Shown: positions 1-11,350 of the stretch, one piece after another
Layout of the letters: each line of letters opens with the position of its first letter
How positions within the stretch are numbered: the stretch's first letter is position 1
NCBI RefSeq assembly: GCF_051622035.1
Contig: NC_135356.1
Location: forward strand, 29,364,290-29,428,289
Source of the DNA: Arctopsyche grandis
Lineage: Eukaryota > Arthropoda > Insecta > Trichoptera > Hydropsychidae
DNA length: 64,000 nucleotides
Direction of reading: 5' to 3'
The notes under the pieces: generated by a model
The model's database searches: none
The model's input: only the letters and a program-made list of their open reading frames with translations
Told to the model about the DNA's origin: nothing
Program-made: the position numbers and the translations under genes

Positions 1-317
1 ACCCAATGGAAATCCCTAACTGTTAAATTGTGAGCATTACATTTTAACAACAATGAAGAAGATGGAACTGATTTTGGAAAATACATTCATCATTAGGCTT
101 ATTTTATATTGATGCAAGATATATAGAGAGTCTAAACTGACCTTTACAAAACTCGAAATACTCGGCAGTAGTTGTCTAGGGTTTGTTTTGATAAGCTACA
201 ATTTTTAAACCTGCTTTCTATTGGATTTATGAATAATTCTATTTGGAAATGTTGATGAAATTTTCAGCGTGGTGGACTTTCACCAGAAAAAAGACGTCAG
301 CACTAAAAGGGTTTAAC
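1..317 (+). repeat. Dispersed repeat, copy 1 (cut by window edge)
   Basis: This stretch is closely matched by 20325-20637, with shared blocks such as GTGAGCATTACATTTTAAC and GAAATTTTCAGCGTGG, at roughly 85-90% identity by eye. In the second copy the repeat ends in CACTCAAAGGGTTAA. That resembles a piggyBac-type terminus (TTAACCCTTT when reversed), so this may be the end of a non-autonomous piggyBac-like element. The left boundary lies outside the window. Confidence 0.6.
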
Positions 318-1582
318 AATACTAAACACCCATATAATAATACAATTCGCAACTACGGGATCGGACTTGGTCCACTTTGGCGATCTGCGATTTCCAGGGA
401 GAAAACTAATTTCCGCGATATTCCGAATCACCGACGAAAGCATCGGTTACACAATATCAAATTTCAGAACTAATTGAATTATTCGGCACTTCCAACTCTT
501 GTCATTGTTTTGGCTTTTCGTCGAGATTATTTATAAAAATTCCACATCGACACATACAAACAACATACATAGATAAAGTAAAAAAACACTCAATAATGGC
601 TAGTCATTAAAGCAGATGATCATATATCCAAACAACGAAAAAAAATCACAAACTTGTTGCATCGTTTCGAACAAGGTTAGTCGGACACAAAACCCATATG
701 CATATCGATCGGGGGAAACCCTTCAAACTCCAGCTTAACTTCGTTACCTTCAATTTAACGAAACCGTATATATGTACATATAACTGTACACTCGTTTGTA
801 TCCAAACATGCGTATTATATTATATTTTAGTACATATACATATGTATATATATATGTATATACGGTGAATATTAGCGGGGGGATTCCCAACCGAAACAAG
901 AGACGTGTGCATGCTTTTGACATGTGAAATGTCCATATTTATGAATGCATGTGTAATATGAATTTTATATATCGAAGTCTTTTTGTGTTTACTCATCCTT
1001 TGGCTCTTATGTATGTTTGATAACGCACTCGAAAACTTTCATATTGCATCTCTTGGGGGAAAGTTTTCTAACCGTGAAATTGCCTGTTGAAGTTTTCATA
1101 TCGATCATGTAGTGCAAGACAACCAAAAGTGCAATTTGGTTGTTCCAAAAAAAACGAGTTTGAAGTTTAAAAGATCTTATAACTGAAGGACGGAGGTCCA
1201 GCGTGCTTTTTCCAGGAAGGAGGGCATTTTGGGTCTATTTTCCAGGAAACAATGCAAACTACAAAGCTAGAGAGCATAAAAAGAAGGTTCATCATAAAAA
1301 TGAACAATGCACGGCGAACAATGGATCAATGAAAGGCGCAAAGTGGGTCCGCTCTTTACTTACATAATATAACTGGAGTATGCAATTTTTTTTGTTGTAA
1401 TAGCGAAAAGAAAGGTCGTTTTAAATATATTTTATTAAAAAGAAAGCCTTTTTATTAGACGGCGGTTTGGCTCTAGTTACAAAGCTAGTGGGAAAAAAAA
1501 GGTTCGGCAAACCTTTAACAAAGCATTTTCAAATAATTGAACAATAAACGGAGCGCTTTGTATCCGCACTCTATTTATTATA
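318..1582. other. Intergenic, no gene recognised
   Basis: AT-rich DNA with (TATG/CATA)n microsatellite near 770-870 and a short hairpin near 1120-1140 (AACCAAA...TTTGGTT). I find no convincing coding region, RNA gene or complete transposon here. Confidence 0.5.
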
Positions 1583-2130
1583 GTTGATCCGATGTAGCTT
1601 ATTTAGCTTATGTAGCTTATTTATTGTGAGAACCGAGCATGCTGTCGCATTTGTGCAATGTGTTGTAACATTGTAAGGACGTAAAATAATTTCTTTATTT
1701 TTTTTTATTATTTCTTATTTAACTATATAATAGTATTACACTATAATTCAATGCAGGGTCTTTAATAATAGTACTGTAAGTTTTGCTGTCTATAACATGA
1801 CGTTGACTGAATTACTTTTATTATCTAAAAAATATAAATTTCCATTATTATAAAATATATACGCATTCCATAAATAAATTAATAATATCAACAACTTGTG
1901 TGTTTTATATTAAAATTTTATTATTGTAAATATTTCAAAACAAACTCAAAACTAACAAAAAATAAAAGTAAAATTCTACCGATCGCTATACGCACGAACA
2001 ATGTTGTATTTCTTGACCAAAATGCAATGCGAAACTGAAACGAAATGTAATTGGCCGTCACGGGTTGAGTGGGGGGTGAATGCGATAGCACGTACATTTT
2101 TACGTAAGTCTCATCCAATGGGCTTTTAAT
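1583..2130 (-). mobile_element. Non-autonomous TIR element, family T, copy A
   Basis: In reverse orientation this matches the outer halves of the elements at 8727-9881 and 24172-25230. Shared blocks include GCGGTCGGTAGAATTTGAC (here one change), GTTTTGAAATATTTACA and TTGCACGAATGCGACAGC. The ends are related to the family terminus CGAWCCGAT...GAGACTTAYG. No coding capacity is seen. The terminal bases facing 1583 are worn and carry a small tandem duplication of GTAGCTTATTTA. Confidence 0.6.
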
Positions 2131-2189
2131 ACTTCCCGGAAAGCTTTTCTTCACTATTTAATTTTTTTTTGTAAATTAAATTCTTGTCT

Positions 2190-2905
2190 TTGTAAAGGGG
2201 AGCTTGCTTGGCCCACTCTTGTTCTCCATATATATCAATGACATACCTATTCCAAAAAACTGTCACATAGCCCTATATGCAGATGATTCCGCTTGTTTCA
2301 CAAGTATCAAAAAACCAGACACTATTCTTAAAAATCTTGAATTTGCAATTAAAACAATGACGGAAAACTTCACTAAGTGAAAAATTCAAAGTAATCAAAC
2401 CAAAACAGACGCCATATTCTTTAGTGTTAGAAAGCATAAGCCAAGTTTCAAGATCTGAAAATCGCCTCTGGAGGCAGTCTGAAATGGCAGTCAGTAATAA
2501 AATATTAAGGAGTAACGTTCGATAAAATAATGAGTTGGGCACCTCACATCGAGGGAGCGAAATGCAAGGCGATGCGGGGTATATCCTCAATATACCCAAT
2601 ATTTAATCGCCAATAAAATATAAAATAAAATTATATCGCGCGCATATTACCATTATTAACCTATGCTTCACCTGTATGGAATAACGCCTCGAATACTAAC
2701 CTTTCCAAGCTCCAAGTAATACAAAAAAAATCCCTAAAAATAATTTATAATACACCCATATATACTAACTTGAAAAAACTGCATGCCATATATAATATTC
2801 CGTTTGTTACAGACATTACTAACAAACTAACCAGTAGATTCTATGACAGAATCACTGATAACCATACTAACACACTTGTGAAGAGTCTCGGTGGTTACAA
2901 CTAAA
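2190..2905 (+). pseudogene. Decayed Jockey-type LINE reverse transcriptase
   Basis: Conceptual translation from about 2197 reads KGSLLGPLLFSIYINDIP followed by HIALYADDSA, the B and C boxes of a non-LTR reverse transcriptase with the YADD catalytic motif. The style is that of the Jockey clade. Downstream, after several stops and frameshifts, ASPVWNNASNTNLSKLQ and a conserved C-terminal QKKSLKIIYNTP block can be read near 2665-2750. Only the C-terminal half of ORF2 is present, so the copy is 5'-truncated and dead. Its 3' untranslated tail follows at 2906-3185. The clade call is from motif memory; the RT call is firm. Confidence 0.8.
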
Positions 2906-3185
2906 TGTCTATACCCTTCAGGTATAACACACAGATTACCTAAACACAATCTGCTTTAGGTCATCGACTTTAGAGTATATTCATTAACATTAACATAGTA
3001 ATACATTAACATTAACATAGTATTACATTAACATTAGAATAATATAATACTATGACGACTATCAAAATTAAATTTAAATTGTAAAATAGAAAATTTTCAG
3101 TAGATCGGTAGCTATTAAAATAGATATAAGATGTATTGTGAACATAATTTCGTAATAATAAAAAGCATTTAAAAATCAAAATAAA
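2906..3185 (+). repeat. 3' tail of the Jockey-type LINE, copy 1
   Basis: Follows the dead RT directly and ends in AAAAAGCATTTAAAAATCAAAA. The same tail recurs at 4763-5058 on this strand and at 9141-9330 on the other strand, so it is the mobile 3' UTR of this LINE family. It contains a short ACATTAACATTAACATAGTA tandem repeat. Confidence 0.65.
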
Positions 3186-3279
3186 TTTTCCCCTTTCGAT
3201 TTGGCCAGGTCAGGAACATGCATGTCATTTGGTGAAATACATTTGTATGTATGTACTATGAATTTTAATCAAATCAATT

Positions 3280-3640
3280 ATTCGTTACTAAAACCTTATG
3301 CCAGCAGAAACATTTTAGGCGCAGGCTAAGATAATAGTACGGCACGGCATGCCTAGGTATACTCCTGTTGTGAATAGGCGTGTCTTATGTCATTGTTAAT
3401 ACATACGATCTTATTTTCTCTTACTTTTCATCAAATATGAGATGATATCACCGTAATCGACCACTGTCAATACAAGGAAATTGTATTACCAAAGACACTC
3501 CAGGGGGTGAACTTTGGCTTGCCATAGATAAGGCGTGCTGGCGTTTCTTTTTACATGTGCAAAACTATCTAAAAAAATAAGTTCCACTTACCACACTGTG
3601 TGTCTGCGCCCTTTAATCATGTATGTATGTACATACATAG
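3280..3640 (+). repeat. Dispersed repeat shared with 50380-50600
   Basis: Shared blocks with the region near 50.4-50.6 kb include GGCATGCCTAGGTA and the AAAACTATC(T)AAAAAAA stretch, in the same order and strand. Unclassified. No termini are certain. Confidence 0.45.
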
Positions 3641-4129
3641 ATCCGAAGCTATTTGTGTATAAGCATAAAAAAACAACTACAAACTGTCTAACTTCTCTCT
3701 CCCCCCACCGCCCCTGGAAAAATGCCGTAGAGATATTTAAATACTAATATAATATGTAATTGTGATAGAATGTGTATTGTATGATTATTATTGTATACAT
3801 CGTTTCATAAATAAAAATATTATATTAAAATATAAAATAGAACCTTTCTATTGTAATAAAGAAATATATGAACATACATACATACATACATATATATGAC
3901 TGTGATTCGATAGTTTTAAATGCAAAAAATTAAACTAAAAGATAAAAAATATACTATTGATGTCGGTTATAAAAAAATTACGTATACGCTTTTATGAAAT
4001 AAATGAAATTTGAAAAATAAATAAAATAAACAAATGAAAGTTTAAGTTGAAATGAATAAGTTTTAATTTTTTATAAAGTATTATATGTACTATTATAAAA
4101 ATCGTCTAAACTGAGGACGGCTTTACGCG

Positions 4130-4460
4130 GATGCTATTCAAATAAGGTTAAATAACAATAAACCGCCCAATTAGTGTTCAAAGCAAGAGAGTAAAAAATC
4201 ATGGTTTTTCTAAGAAATTGACAATAGTGAACTATTTTTTGTGCGAAAAGCATCCATCGACCGCCTAAGACTCGTAATCGATAGACCAAGGCATTAAGCT
4301 TGGTTGTTTTTACAAACCTCCTTTACGTTTTTAAATAACAATAGACCGCTCCATTAATGCATTAAGCGAGAAAGCAAAAATACATGGTTGAAGATAGTAA
4401 TTGATAATAGTTGATAATCTTTTTTTGTGCAAAAAGCTTCATCCCAACGCCTATCTTTAG
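4130..4460 (+). repeat. Two-copy tandem duplication, about 180 bp unit
   Basis: The segment at about 4140-4270 is repeated at about 4320-4450 with divergence. Both contain AAATAACAATARACCGC, then a GCGAGAAAGCAAAAA-like run, then TTTTTTGTGC(G/A)AAAAGC. Confidence 0.5.
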
Positions 4461-4479
4461 TCATCAAAATCAATTTAAT

Positions 4480-4600
4480 CAGTGTTTCCTAACCTTTTTT
4501 ATGCTTCGCCTCACTTCAATGCCTCAAAAATCTTATTGCCCCCCCCCCCCCTATGACAATTATATAGCACACCAAATTCTAAAAATAAATTGAAGTTAAT
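4480..4600 (+). mobile_element. Possible hAT terminal fragment
   Basis: Begins CAGTGTTTCCTAACCTTTTT, which resembles the end of some hAT-type elements (CAGTGNTTCTCAACC...), and is followed by a run of 13 C. The opposite end was not found. Confidence 0.3.
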
Positions 4601-4762
4601 CAATACAGTCTTAATTGATTTACCATTACTTAATTTATTACTAATCATTGATCTATAATGCTAGTATGTTCATGAACGAACGAAATTTACACTTGGACTG
4701 GGATGTTATATATGTACATACGTACATACATACATATACATAAGAACATAATACATTAATAC

Positions 4763-5058
4763 ATATTACCTAAAAAGAATCTGCTTTATATCATCGACTT
4801 GAAAGAGTCTTTAATTAATATTATGTATTGGATGTATTATGAGCATTTAAATATACATAAGTGTAAAAAGTTTTTTGAGCTGTTTTTCCTATTATGCTAT
4901 ACATTAACATTAGAATAATATAATACTATGACTAGTAACAAAATTAAATTAAAATTGTAAAATAGGAAATGATCAGTAGATCAGTAGCTATTAAAATAGA
5001 TATAAAATGTATTATGAATATAATTTAGTAATAATAAAAAGCATTTAAAAATCAAAAT
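4763..5058 (+). repeat. 3' tail of the Jockey-type LINE, copy 2
   Basis: A severely 5'-truncated copy of the LINE tail at 2906-3185. It shares ATCTGCTTTA.ATCATCGACTT and the terminal AAAAAGCATTTAAAAATCAAAA. It lacks any RT coding sequence. Confidence 0.65.
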
Positions 5059-5138
5059 GTGAACATATGCATAAACATACAGTTACAAAAAACAATGGAA
5101 TTAAATATAAAAAATATCTCGAAAAAACTCTCAACATA

Positions 5139-6810
5139 CAGTCGTTGGTCGGTGAATTGGGGACAAGCGGTTTGCATCTTTTGCTCGCAATACGAACCGT
5201 CATAAATAACTCACTGCAGCCCCTTTCGGGTTAATTTTTTTTGTATACTCCATCCTATGATCTACTCTATACATGCATATTGATTTGTGCAACAGCAATC
5301 ATTGAAAGAAAGAAAGAAAAAATGTTGAAATGTAAGAGGACAGTTTGCTCTGGAATTTCGACTAGTGAGACGTGCGTTTTTTTGGATATTTTCAGTTATT
5401 TCTTTAACAATATCGCGATTATTTTTTTTGCTGCAATCATACTGTATTTTCAAGTAAGTTGAACTTTTATTACTTAAAAAAATACTTATTTTACTTATTT
5501 AAATAGCCTCCCAAACATTTTGTTTCTTTTATTTTAGATGGGTGGAAAAAAAGATCTACCTAGCGAAAAAAAAGCTGCTATTGTTGCATTATTAAAAGCC
5601 CAGAAGAACTCCATCCGCGAAATCGCAACAATGGAGGGAGTGGGGAAAATTTCTGTGGGGAGAATAAATCTCCGAATTCAAAGTGGCGTCGATCCGATGA
5701 CTGATATGCGCGGTCATTGTGGCAGCAGACGAAAATTTGGCTCACGTGTGGATCGAAAGATCGTCAGACTGGTAACCAGGGATCGCTTTGCCACAAATAA
5801 AATGATTCGAGACAAATTAAAAGGCGATCAAATTGATATATCGGCCAGAACAATTCGACGACGCCTCAAAGAAGTCGGGCTTAGCGCAAGGCGACCGGCG
5901 AAAAAGCCAATGTTGACCAAACAAATGATAAAATCACGTCTTAAGTGGGTTAAACAACATCGGCACTTTACTTTGGAAGAATGGAAAACGCTAATTTAAT
6001 TATAAATAAGATTATTGTGAAATTATTGTATATTAGAAAAATAGTTAATATGTATGCAAATTTCAAGGTACACTTTTCGGATGAATCTTCTATTCGTATG
6101 ACAAAGAAAGACCGTCAATACATTCGAAAAAGGGTCGGAGAGAGGTATAAAGAAGGATGCACTTATAAAAACTACGAAACAACCCCCATCAATCATGGTG
6201 TGGGCTTCAATTAGCGTCGAAGGTCCGGGTCCCCTCTATTGTGTGAACGGTTCCATGAACAAAGAGCAGTACCTAAAGGTCTTAAAAGATACTTATTTAC
6301 CCTCAATTCAAACTAAAATAAATAATGGCGATAGTTGGCACTTCATGCAAAATAATACTCCTTGCCACACAGCTAAATTAATTAAAAAAATTATGTCCGA
6401 TCAACAAATTCCACTTCTTCCCTGGCCTGGTAATTCTCCCGACTTAAATCCAATAGAAAACGTTCGACACATTCTAAAATCTAAATTAAATAAACTTCCA
6501 TGTTCTAATTTAACCACCCTAAAAGAAAATAACCTGTCAGTGTGGCTGGGAGACTCTGATATTAAAAATACCATCACAGCTTGCATTGAGAGCATGCCTC
6601 AAAGAGTATCTCTTTGCCTTAAAAATGACGGTGGCATCACTAAATATTAATTTATGTATTATTTTTTTGTATATTTATATTTTCAATAAACTATGTAACA
6701 ACAAAAATACCTATTTGTTTTAAATTCGTTACCGTACTTCTGATAATACACCATTAAATATAGAATACGTGAAATTTGCGCGTTGTCCCCAATTCACTGA
6801 CCAGGGACTG
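5139..6810 (+). mobile_element. Tc1-type DNA transposon, complete ends
   Basis: The element is flanked by TA on both sides (5137-5138 and 6811-6812). Terminal inverted repeats share GAATTGGGGACAA about 20 bp in from each end, and the outermost bases read CAGTC...GACTG. Length 1672 bp. It carries a Tc1-family transposase gene broken by an insertion (separate entry). TA duplication, TIRs and a DDE transposase together identify a Tc1/mariner-superfamily element. Confidence 0.9.
5538..6650 (+). pseudogene. Tc1-family transposase, interrupted
   Basis: The cut-and-paste transposase of the surrounding element. 5538-5990 encodes the N-terminal paired-like DNA-binding half: it starts MGGKKDLPSEKKAAIVAL and ends with the ARRPAKKPMLT and EEWKT blocks. 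Catalytic blocks follow: VHFSDESSIRM (first Asp, about 6068), MVWASISVEGPG (about 6195), HFMQNNTPCHTAK and WPGNSPDLNPIEN (last acidic residues, about 6420-6470), ending GGITKY. The second catalytic Asp position reads QNN rather than the usual QDN, a predicted loss-of-function change. Two faults break the frame: a 77-bp insert at 5991-6067 with stops, and a frame change near 6195-6215. The insert ends in TTCAAG next to GTA and begins CTAATT, so it looks like an intron that has lost its GT donor. The mobile copy is therefore inactive. Confidence 0.85.
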
Positions 6811-6819
6811 TAATTACGA

Positions 6820-7560
6820 CAGTAAAGATATAAAATCATCATTTCATTACGAACAAAAAAAAATTGTGATTTTCTACAATAAATAGATACGCACAAATGT
6901 GAATAAGAAAAATACAAAATCAAACCGTTTTACGAGTTGTCAAAATCTTCAAACACTTCAAACACCGGAAACACAATCTTTCAAATTTCACTTATCTAAG
7001 ACTTTTTGTCTATGAAAATGTGTACTTTCAGTATCGTAAATTAGAGTTGCAAACAACGAGAGCACACTGAAGCTGTCCGAACAAACTGAACGGACATATG
7101 TATTGAAAAATATTACAATTTCACAGCATTATATGTACATACATATGTATATATTTTAGACATAGACGTGAAGATATACTACGTACATACATACACACAT
7201 ACATAGTTTAAGGATACAGGGGGTTAAAATTGCAAAGCGATTCGCATATGTATATAAAAATTTCAAATTATTTTTCTCTAATTTAATAATTTCATTTGCT
7301 TTTTTTTTGTCTATTGTTTTATTATATGTATATACATATATTTCAAAATTCAGTTATAGGACTTGTTATATGTAAATAGCATTATTATAAGGATACCATT
7401 TATCGGGCAGGCAAATAAAAACAATGCCCCTTTTTAAAATAGCGCGCACAACAGATTCGGTTTGCGAATCAAATCAATTCGGTAGCAAAAATAGAATTTC
7501 AACAATGAAATCAGAGAAATTGGCAAAGTCTGATAGGAAACGATCGACCTGGAGTCACAA
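6820..7560. other. Intergenic, no gene recognised
   Basis: AT-rich sequence with CATA/TATG microsatellite at about 7130-7205. The open frame beginning near 7424 has no recognisable domain and runs into a SINE, so I do not call a gene. Confidence 0.4.
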
Positions 7561-7569
7561 ATATCCAGG

Positions 7570-7840
7570 TCTAACCAGCAGCACTACAGATGTACTCAGA
7601 AAAATTCTTTTCAATCGAGGTCAGCTCAACCAGCAGCGTCGTCTAGTGGTGAATGTTGAATTATTTCGTACTTGATGTTACGAGCTCGATTCCCGCTAAG
7701 TCTCGCTGTTGGCCAGACCTTGGTTTGTCGAGGTCGATCGTTTCTTATCAGCATTTGCCAATATTTCTGATTTTCATTGAAACGATTCCTGTAAAATTGG
7801 CGTTTCCTTCCCAATTTTCTGTTGCGAACCTTTAGTTATT
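7570..7840 (+). repeat. tRNA-like SINE, copy 1
   Basis: Shares a head (CTAGTGGT...), a degenerate B box (GCTCGATTCCCGC) and a tail (GGCCAGACCTTGG...TCGATCGTTTCTTATCAG...TTTGCCAAT.TTTCTGATTTTCATTGAAACG) with the copies at 9885-10245 and 21303-21540. The tail is very well preserved between copies. A tRNA-like head joined to a conserved unrelated tail is the architecture of a SINE. Confidence 0.6.
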
Positions 7841-9140
7841 GTTATATCTTAGGATTCGCCATATTGCTCACCATAGATATCTCTGTGGTTGTTTATCGAA
7901 TATAAAATTGGTATTGTTACATGAAAGATATTCATCGTTATTTATCGTATTAATACGATGTTTGTAATATCTGACCATAGATCTCAATGGATTAATTAAT
8001 TAATTAATTAATTGTTATTTCGAGTTCTTCAGCTTCTGGAAACACAGTGATTTATGTAGTAATAAAATGCTGCATTGTTTGTAATTAATTGTCCAGGAAG
8101 GCGCATTGGGGTCTTCCCGTCAAGCCTTCCTGGTATACATATATCTATGTAAAAATAAAATAAAATAAAATACAGTATTTTATGTATGCATGATTAACTC
8201 CTCCGTACAATATGCAGACTAAAAAGAAAATTCGTTTTCGTATGCAAATGAAGTCTTTCCACACCGGATACAACTTTTAACGTTTGATTTTTTTTATTTT
8301 TTATTATGAAAAGTATTCAATACACTGTTTTCTTTTTACATGACAGGTGCAGAAATGCAAGTGCATTCGTTTTAAATCACGTCGCTGAATATGCGGGGAT
8401 TATATGTATGTACACTAATATTATATTTGAAATATAATAGAATCTGGGATATTGTCGCCTGTCCAGAGCAGACTTGTCTAATTTGAATATAGTCAGGTGC
8501 AGGATTCCGATGTTTTGTTCTACCTGAATACATTCTGTTTGCGGATTATATTACGTACATAATGAGTCTATGTACTACTCCGTTTTAACGACTTGAAATT
8601 TTCCGACATTCGTTTTCTCGACTTTTACTCGGGTTTAAAATTCTTTCGTTTATTCGACCTTTCGACCTTTAAATTTCTTTCATATTCCATATCAAATAGA
8701 TTAGCCCTTCTTTAAGTTATATATTCGAACCGATCTATCACGAGACTTATGTACAATTCACGTGCTATCGTATTCACCCCCCCACTCGACCGAGTTGGCC
8801 AGTTACATTTCGTTTCAGTTTCGCGTTGTATTTTGGTCAAGACATACAACATTGTTCGTGCGTATAGCGGTCGGTAGAATTTGACTTTTATTTTACGTTA
8901 GTTTTGAGTTCGTGTTTCGTGTTTTGAAATATTTACATTAATAAAATTTTAATATAAAATACGTTTTATATTAAAAATAAAGTTTTAATACAAGTTGTTG
9001 ATATTATTAATTTATTTACAGAATACGTATATCTAATATATAATTACGAAAGAGACTTTGCATATATGTAACCTTCGTTGGTTCGTTCGTAGACAACACA
9101 TTCGATTTTTTTTTTCGATTCATAGGCGCCGATTTGATTT

Positions 9141-9330
9141 TTTGATTTTTAAATGCTTTTTATTATTACGAAATTATGTTCACAATACATCTTATATCTA
9201 TTTTAATAGCTACTGATCTACTGATCATTTTCTATTTTACAATTTAATTTAATTTCGTTAGTAATCATAGTATTATATTATTCTAATGTTAATCATTCTA
9301 CAGCATAATAGGAAAAAGAGCTCAAAAACC
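9141..9330 (-). repeat. 3' tail of the Jockey-type LINE, copy 3 (antisense)
   Basis: Reverse complement of the LINE tail at 3010-3185 and 4885-5058, starting TTGATTTTTAAATGC. It lies inside element T copy B, so the LINE insertion postdates that element. Confidence 0.65.
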
Positions 9331-9365
9331 TATAAATAGGCTGATTTGATTTTTTTTCGATTCAA

Positions 9366-9475
9366 AGGATTCGAAAGCCCTGGGGGCGAAGGCCCAGGGG
9401 GTGAAGTCCCGAGCGGTGCTGGGGGCGAAAGCGCCGAGGGCGAAGGCGCCTTCGCGCCGGGGGGGCCGCCAGATT
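9366..9475 (+). repeat. GC-rich minisatellite
   Basis: A run of GGGGGCGAARGCCC-like units, 12-20 bp each, in otherwise AT-rich DNA. It is flanked by two related sequences: AATTACGAAAGAGAC near 9042 and AATTTCGAAAGAGAC near 9490. Translation gives a Gly/Glu-rich string that I do not regard as a gene. Confidence 0.6.
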
Positions 9476-9884
9476 CTGGTATACATATAATTTCGAAAGA
9501 GACAGTATATATGTTTGTTTGTTCGTAGCAGTCAATTTAATAAAAAAAACAAATGATTATTCAAATAAATTTAATAAAATGTTTACTATCAGATTAGTCA
9601 TGTTAAAGCGGTTTATAAAACCACTAATATTTTATATTAAAAGAAGTTTATATTTTTTAGACGATAAAAGTAATTGTCAACGTCATCTTATGGACAGCAA
9701 AGCTTACAGTAATATTATTAAAGACCTGGCATTGAATTGTTCTGTAATAATATTATATACTTAAATAAGAAATAATTTGATAAAAATAAAGAAATTATTT
9801 TACGTCCTTACAATGTTACAATACATTGCACGAATGCGACAGCCAGCTCGGTTCTCGTAAGTCTCACGACATATCGGATCGACT

Positions 9885-10245
9885 ATAGCATGTAATACTT
9901 TCGATTGTGTGGTCACGGGTTCTATTCCGGTCTATGTTGCTGGCCAAACTTTGGGTATGTGTATTTTTATGAACGAAAATATAATTGCGTTTCACAATCA
10001 CTATTACAATTGGACTTTTCTTTATTTTTTTAATTTTCTCTGAAAGTACAGGTAACGAGCTCGATATATTATGTATAGCGTATTATGCTATCAACTGACA
10101 GATCATGGGTTCAATCCATGGCCGGGCGCTGCTGGCCAGACCTGGATATGTGACTCCAGGTTGATCGTTTCCCATCAGAGTTTGCAAATATTTTGATCGT
10201 TGAACGGTTGAAATTGGCAACCTATCCTCATTTGTCTCAATTATT
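9885..10245 (+). repeat. tRNA-like SINE, two adjacent copies
   Basis: Two B-box-like heads lie close together: GGGTTCTATTCC at about 9917 and GGGTTCAATCC at about 10108. The second is followed by the family tail CTGGCCAGACCTGGATATGTGACTCCAGG and a CCCATCAGAGTTTGCAAAT block. The first copy is truncated after CTGGCCAAAC. Confidence 0.55.
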
Positions 10246-10304
10246 TGAATATCATTTCAAATTTATATAATAACAATTGTTGTATAATAAAAAGTTGACC
10301 ATAA

Positions 10305-11350
10305 ATGTCACTTCCCCTTATAGGTTTACTCTTTTTATTATTTTTTGGAATCATTTATCGCCTAAGCTGCTAAACAGATTGGGCTGAAGTTTTTTTCATG
10401 TAATAAGTATACACAAATTCATACACTAGTATTTTTTGAATATTTTTACCTCAACCGGAAGTAGTACTTTTACTCCAGGGCTTCGAGATTTCTTGAGTTG
10501 TTCTTCGAAACGTTTAAGCATATCTTCTAATATTTTTTTCGACCCTATTATAGACCCGGCATAGTTAACTATGTGTACTATGTCTTCTCGAAAAAATTGC
10601 ATGTAATAGAGATTATAAATTCTATAGACTAATAGTTTTACCTCAACCGGAAGTAGTACTTTTACTGTAGAGAATCGAGGTATATTATGTTTTTCTCAGA
10701 ATCCTTTGGGTGTATTGGACTAAAATTTCATATCTAAAAGTTTAAGCTTACTGCCAAGTTATATATAAAATTTAGTGAAGACCCATCTACTGGAAGTGGC
10801 AGTTTACTCTTGTTCGATTTTTCTTCCACTATTTTTTTCGACCCTTTAAATATGTGTACTCTTCTCGAGAAAATAACGGGATATTCCTTGTATACATGTC
10901 AATACAATAGATATGTACATAGGTATAAAAAAATGTTATAAACCGGAAATGGGATGTTTTCCTCTTTTTTTACTAACATAGAATTGATAAGGTTTTGTTT
11001 AGAATTTGTAATCTGGAAGAAGTATTTTTTTTTTTAAACAATATTTCACTATTTTCTTTTGACCATTTAAATTATTTCCATCTTCTTGATATTTTATGCC
11101 TATATTATTTATAGTGATATTACATAATAAAACTTTAAATTAAAATAAAAATAACTATAAGTAGAACTTTTGTCTTGCTGAAAATTCAAAATGTGTATTT
11201 CCCTATATTAGCGCGCAAACCTGTATCGAAAATGTTCTCATAGCCGGTATGTGTGCGTCATTATCGAATTTTATCTTTGTCACTTCTTATATTTCCCAAA
11301 TATATAAAGTCATGGATTGGTCACATCAGAAATAAAACAATTTTGTCAAA
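10305..11350 (+). repeat. CCGGAAGT-rich dispersed repeat, copy 1
   Basis: About 1 kb that is colinear with 62060-62800 and, for its last third, with 38110-38390. Shared landmarks: CCCCTTATAGGT, GTGGCAGTTTACTCTTGTTC followed by TTCTTCCACTATTTTTTTCGACC, and GTCATGGATTGGTCA near the end. Internal subrepeats of ACCGGAAGT(A/G)G occur about every 150-200 bp. No coding capacity was recognised, so the class is unknown. Confidence 0.65.

Larger units (their letters stand above)
8727..9881 (+). mobile_element. TIR element, family T, copy B, with internal insertions
   Basis: Terminal inverted repeats of about 20 bp: CGAACCGATCTATCACGAGAC at the left and GTCTCACGACATATCGGATCG at the right. The two halves (8727-9050 and about 9600-9881) match copies A and C. 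The middle (about 9050-9540) is filled with other repeats: a LINE 3' tail in reverse orientation and a GC-rich minisatellite. No transposase is seen, so the element is non-autonomous. Confidence 0.65.

Noticed and set aside
7424-7675. 83-aa plus-strand frame
   Set aside because: Its C-terminal part is SINE sequence and the rest has no conserved feature or splice context.
9346-9528. Gly/Glu-rich 60-aa frame
   Set aside because: It is a translation of the GC-rich minisatellite with no gene context.
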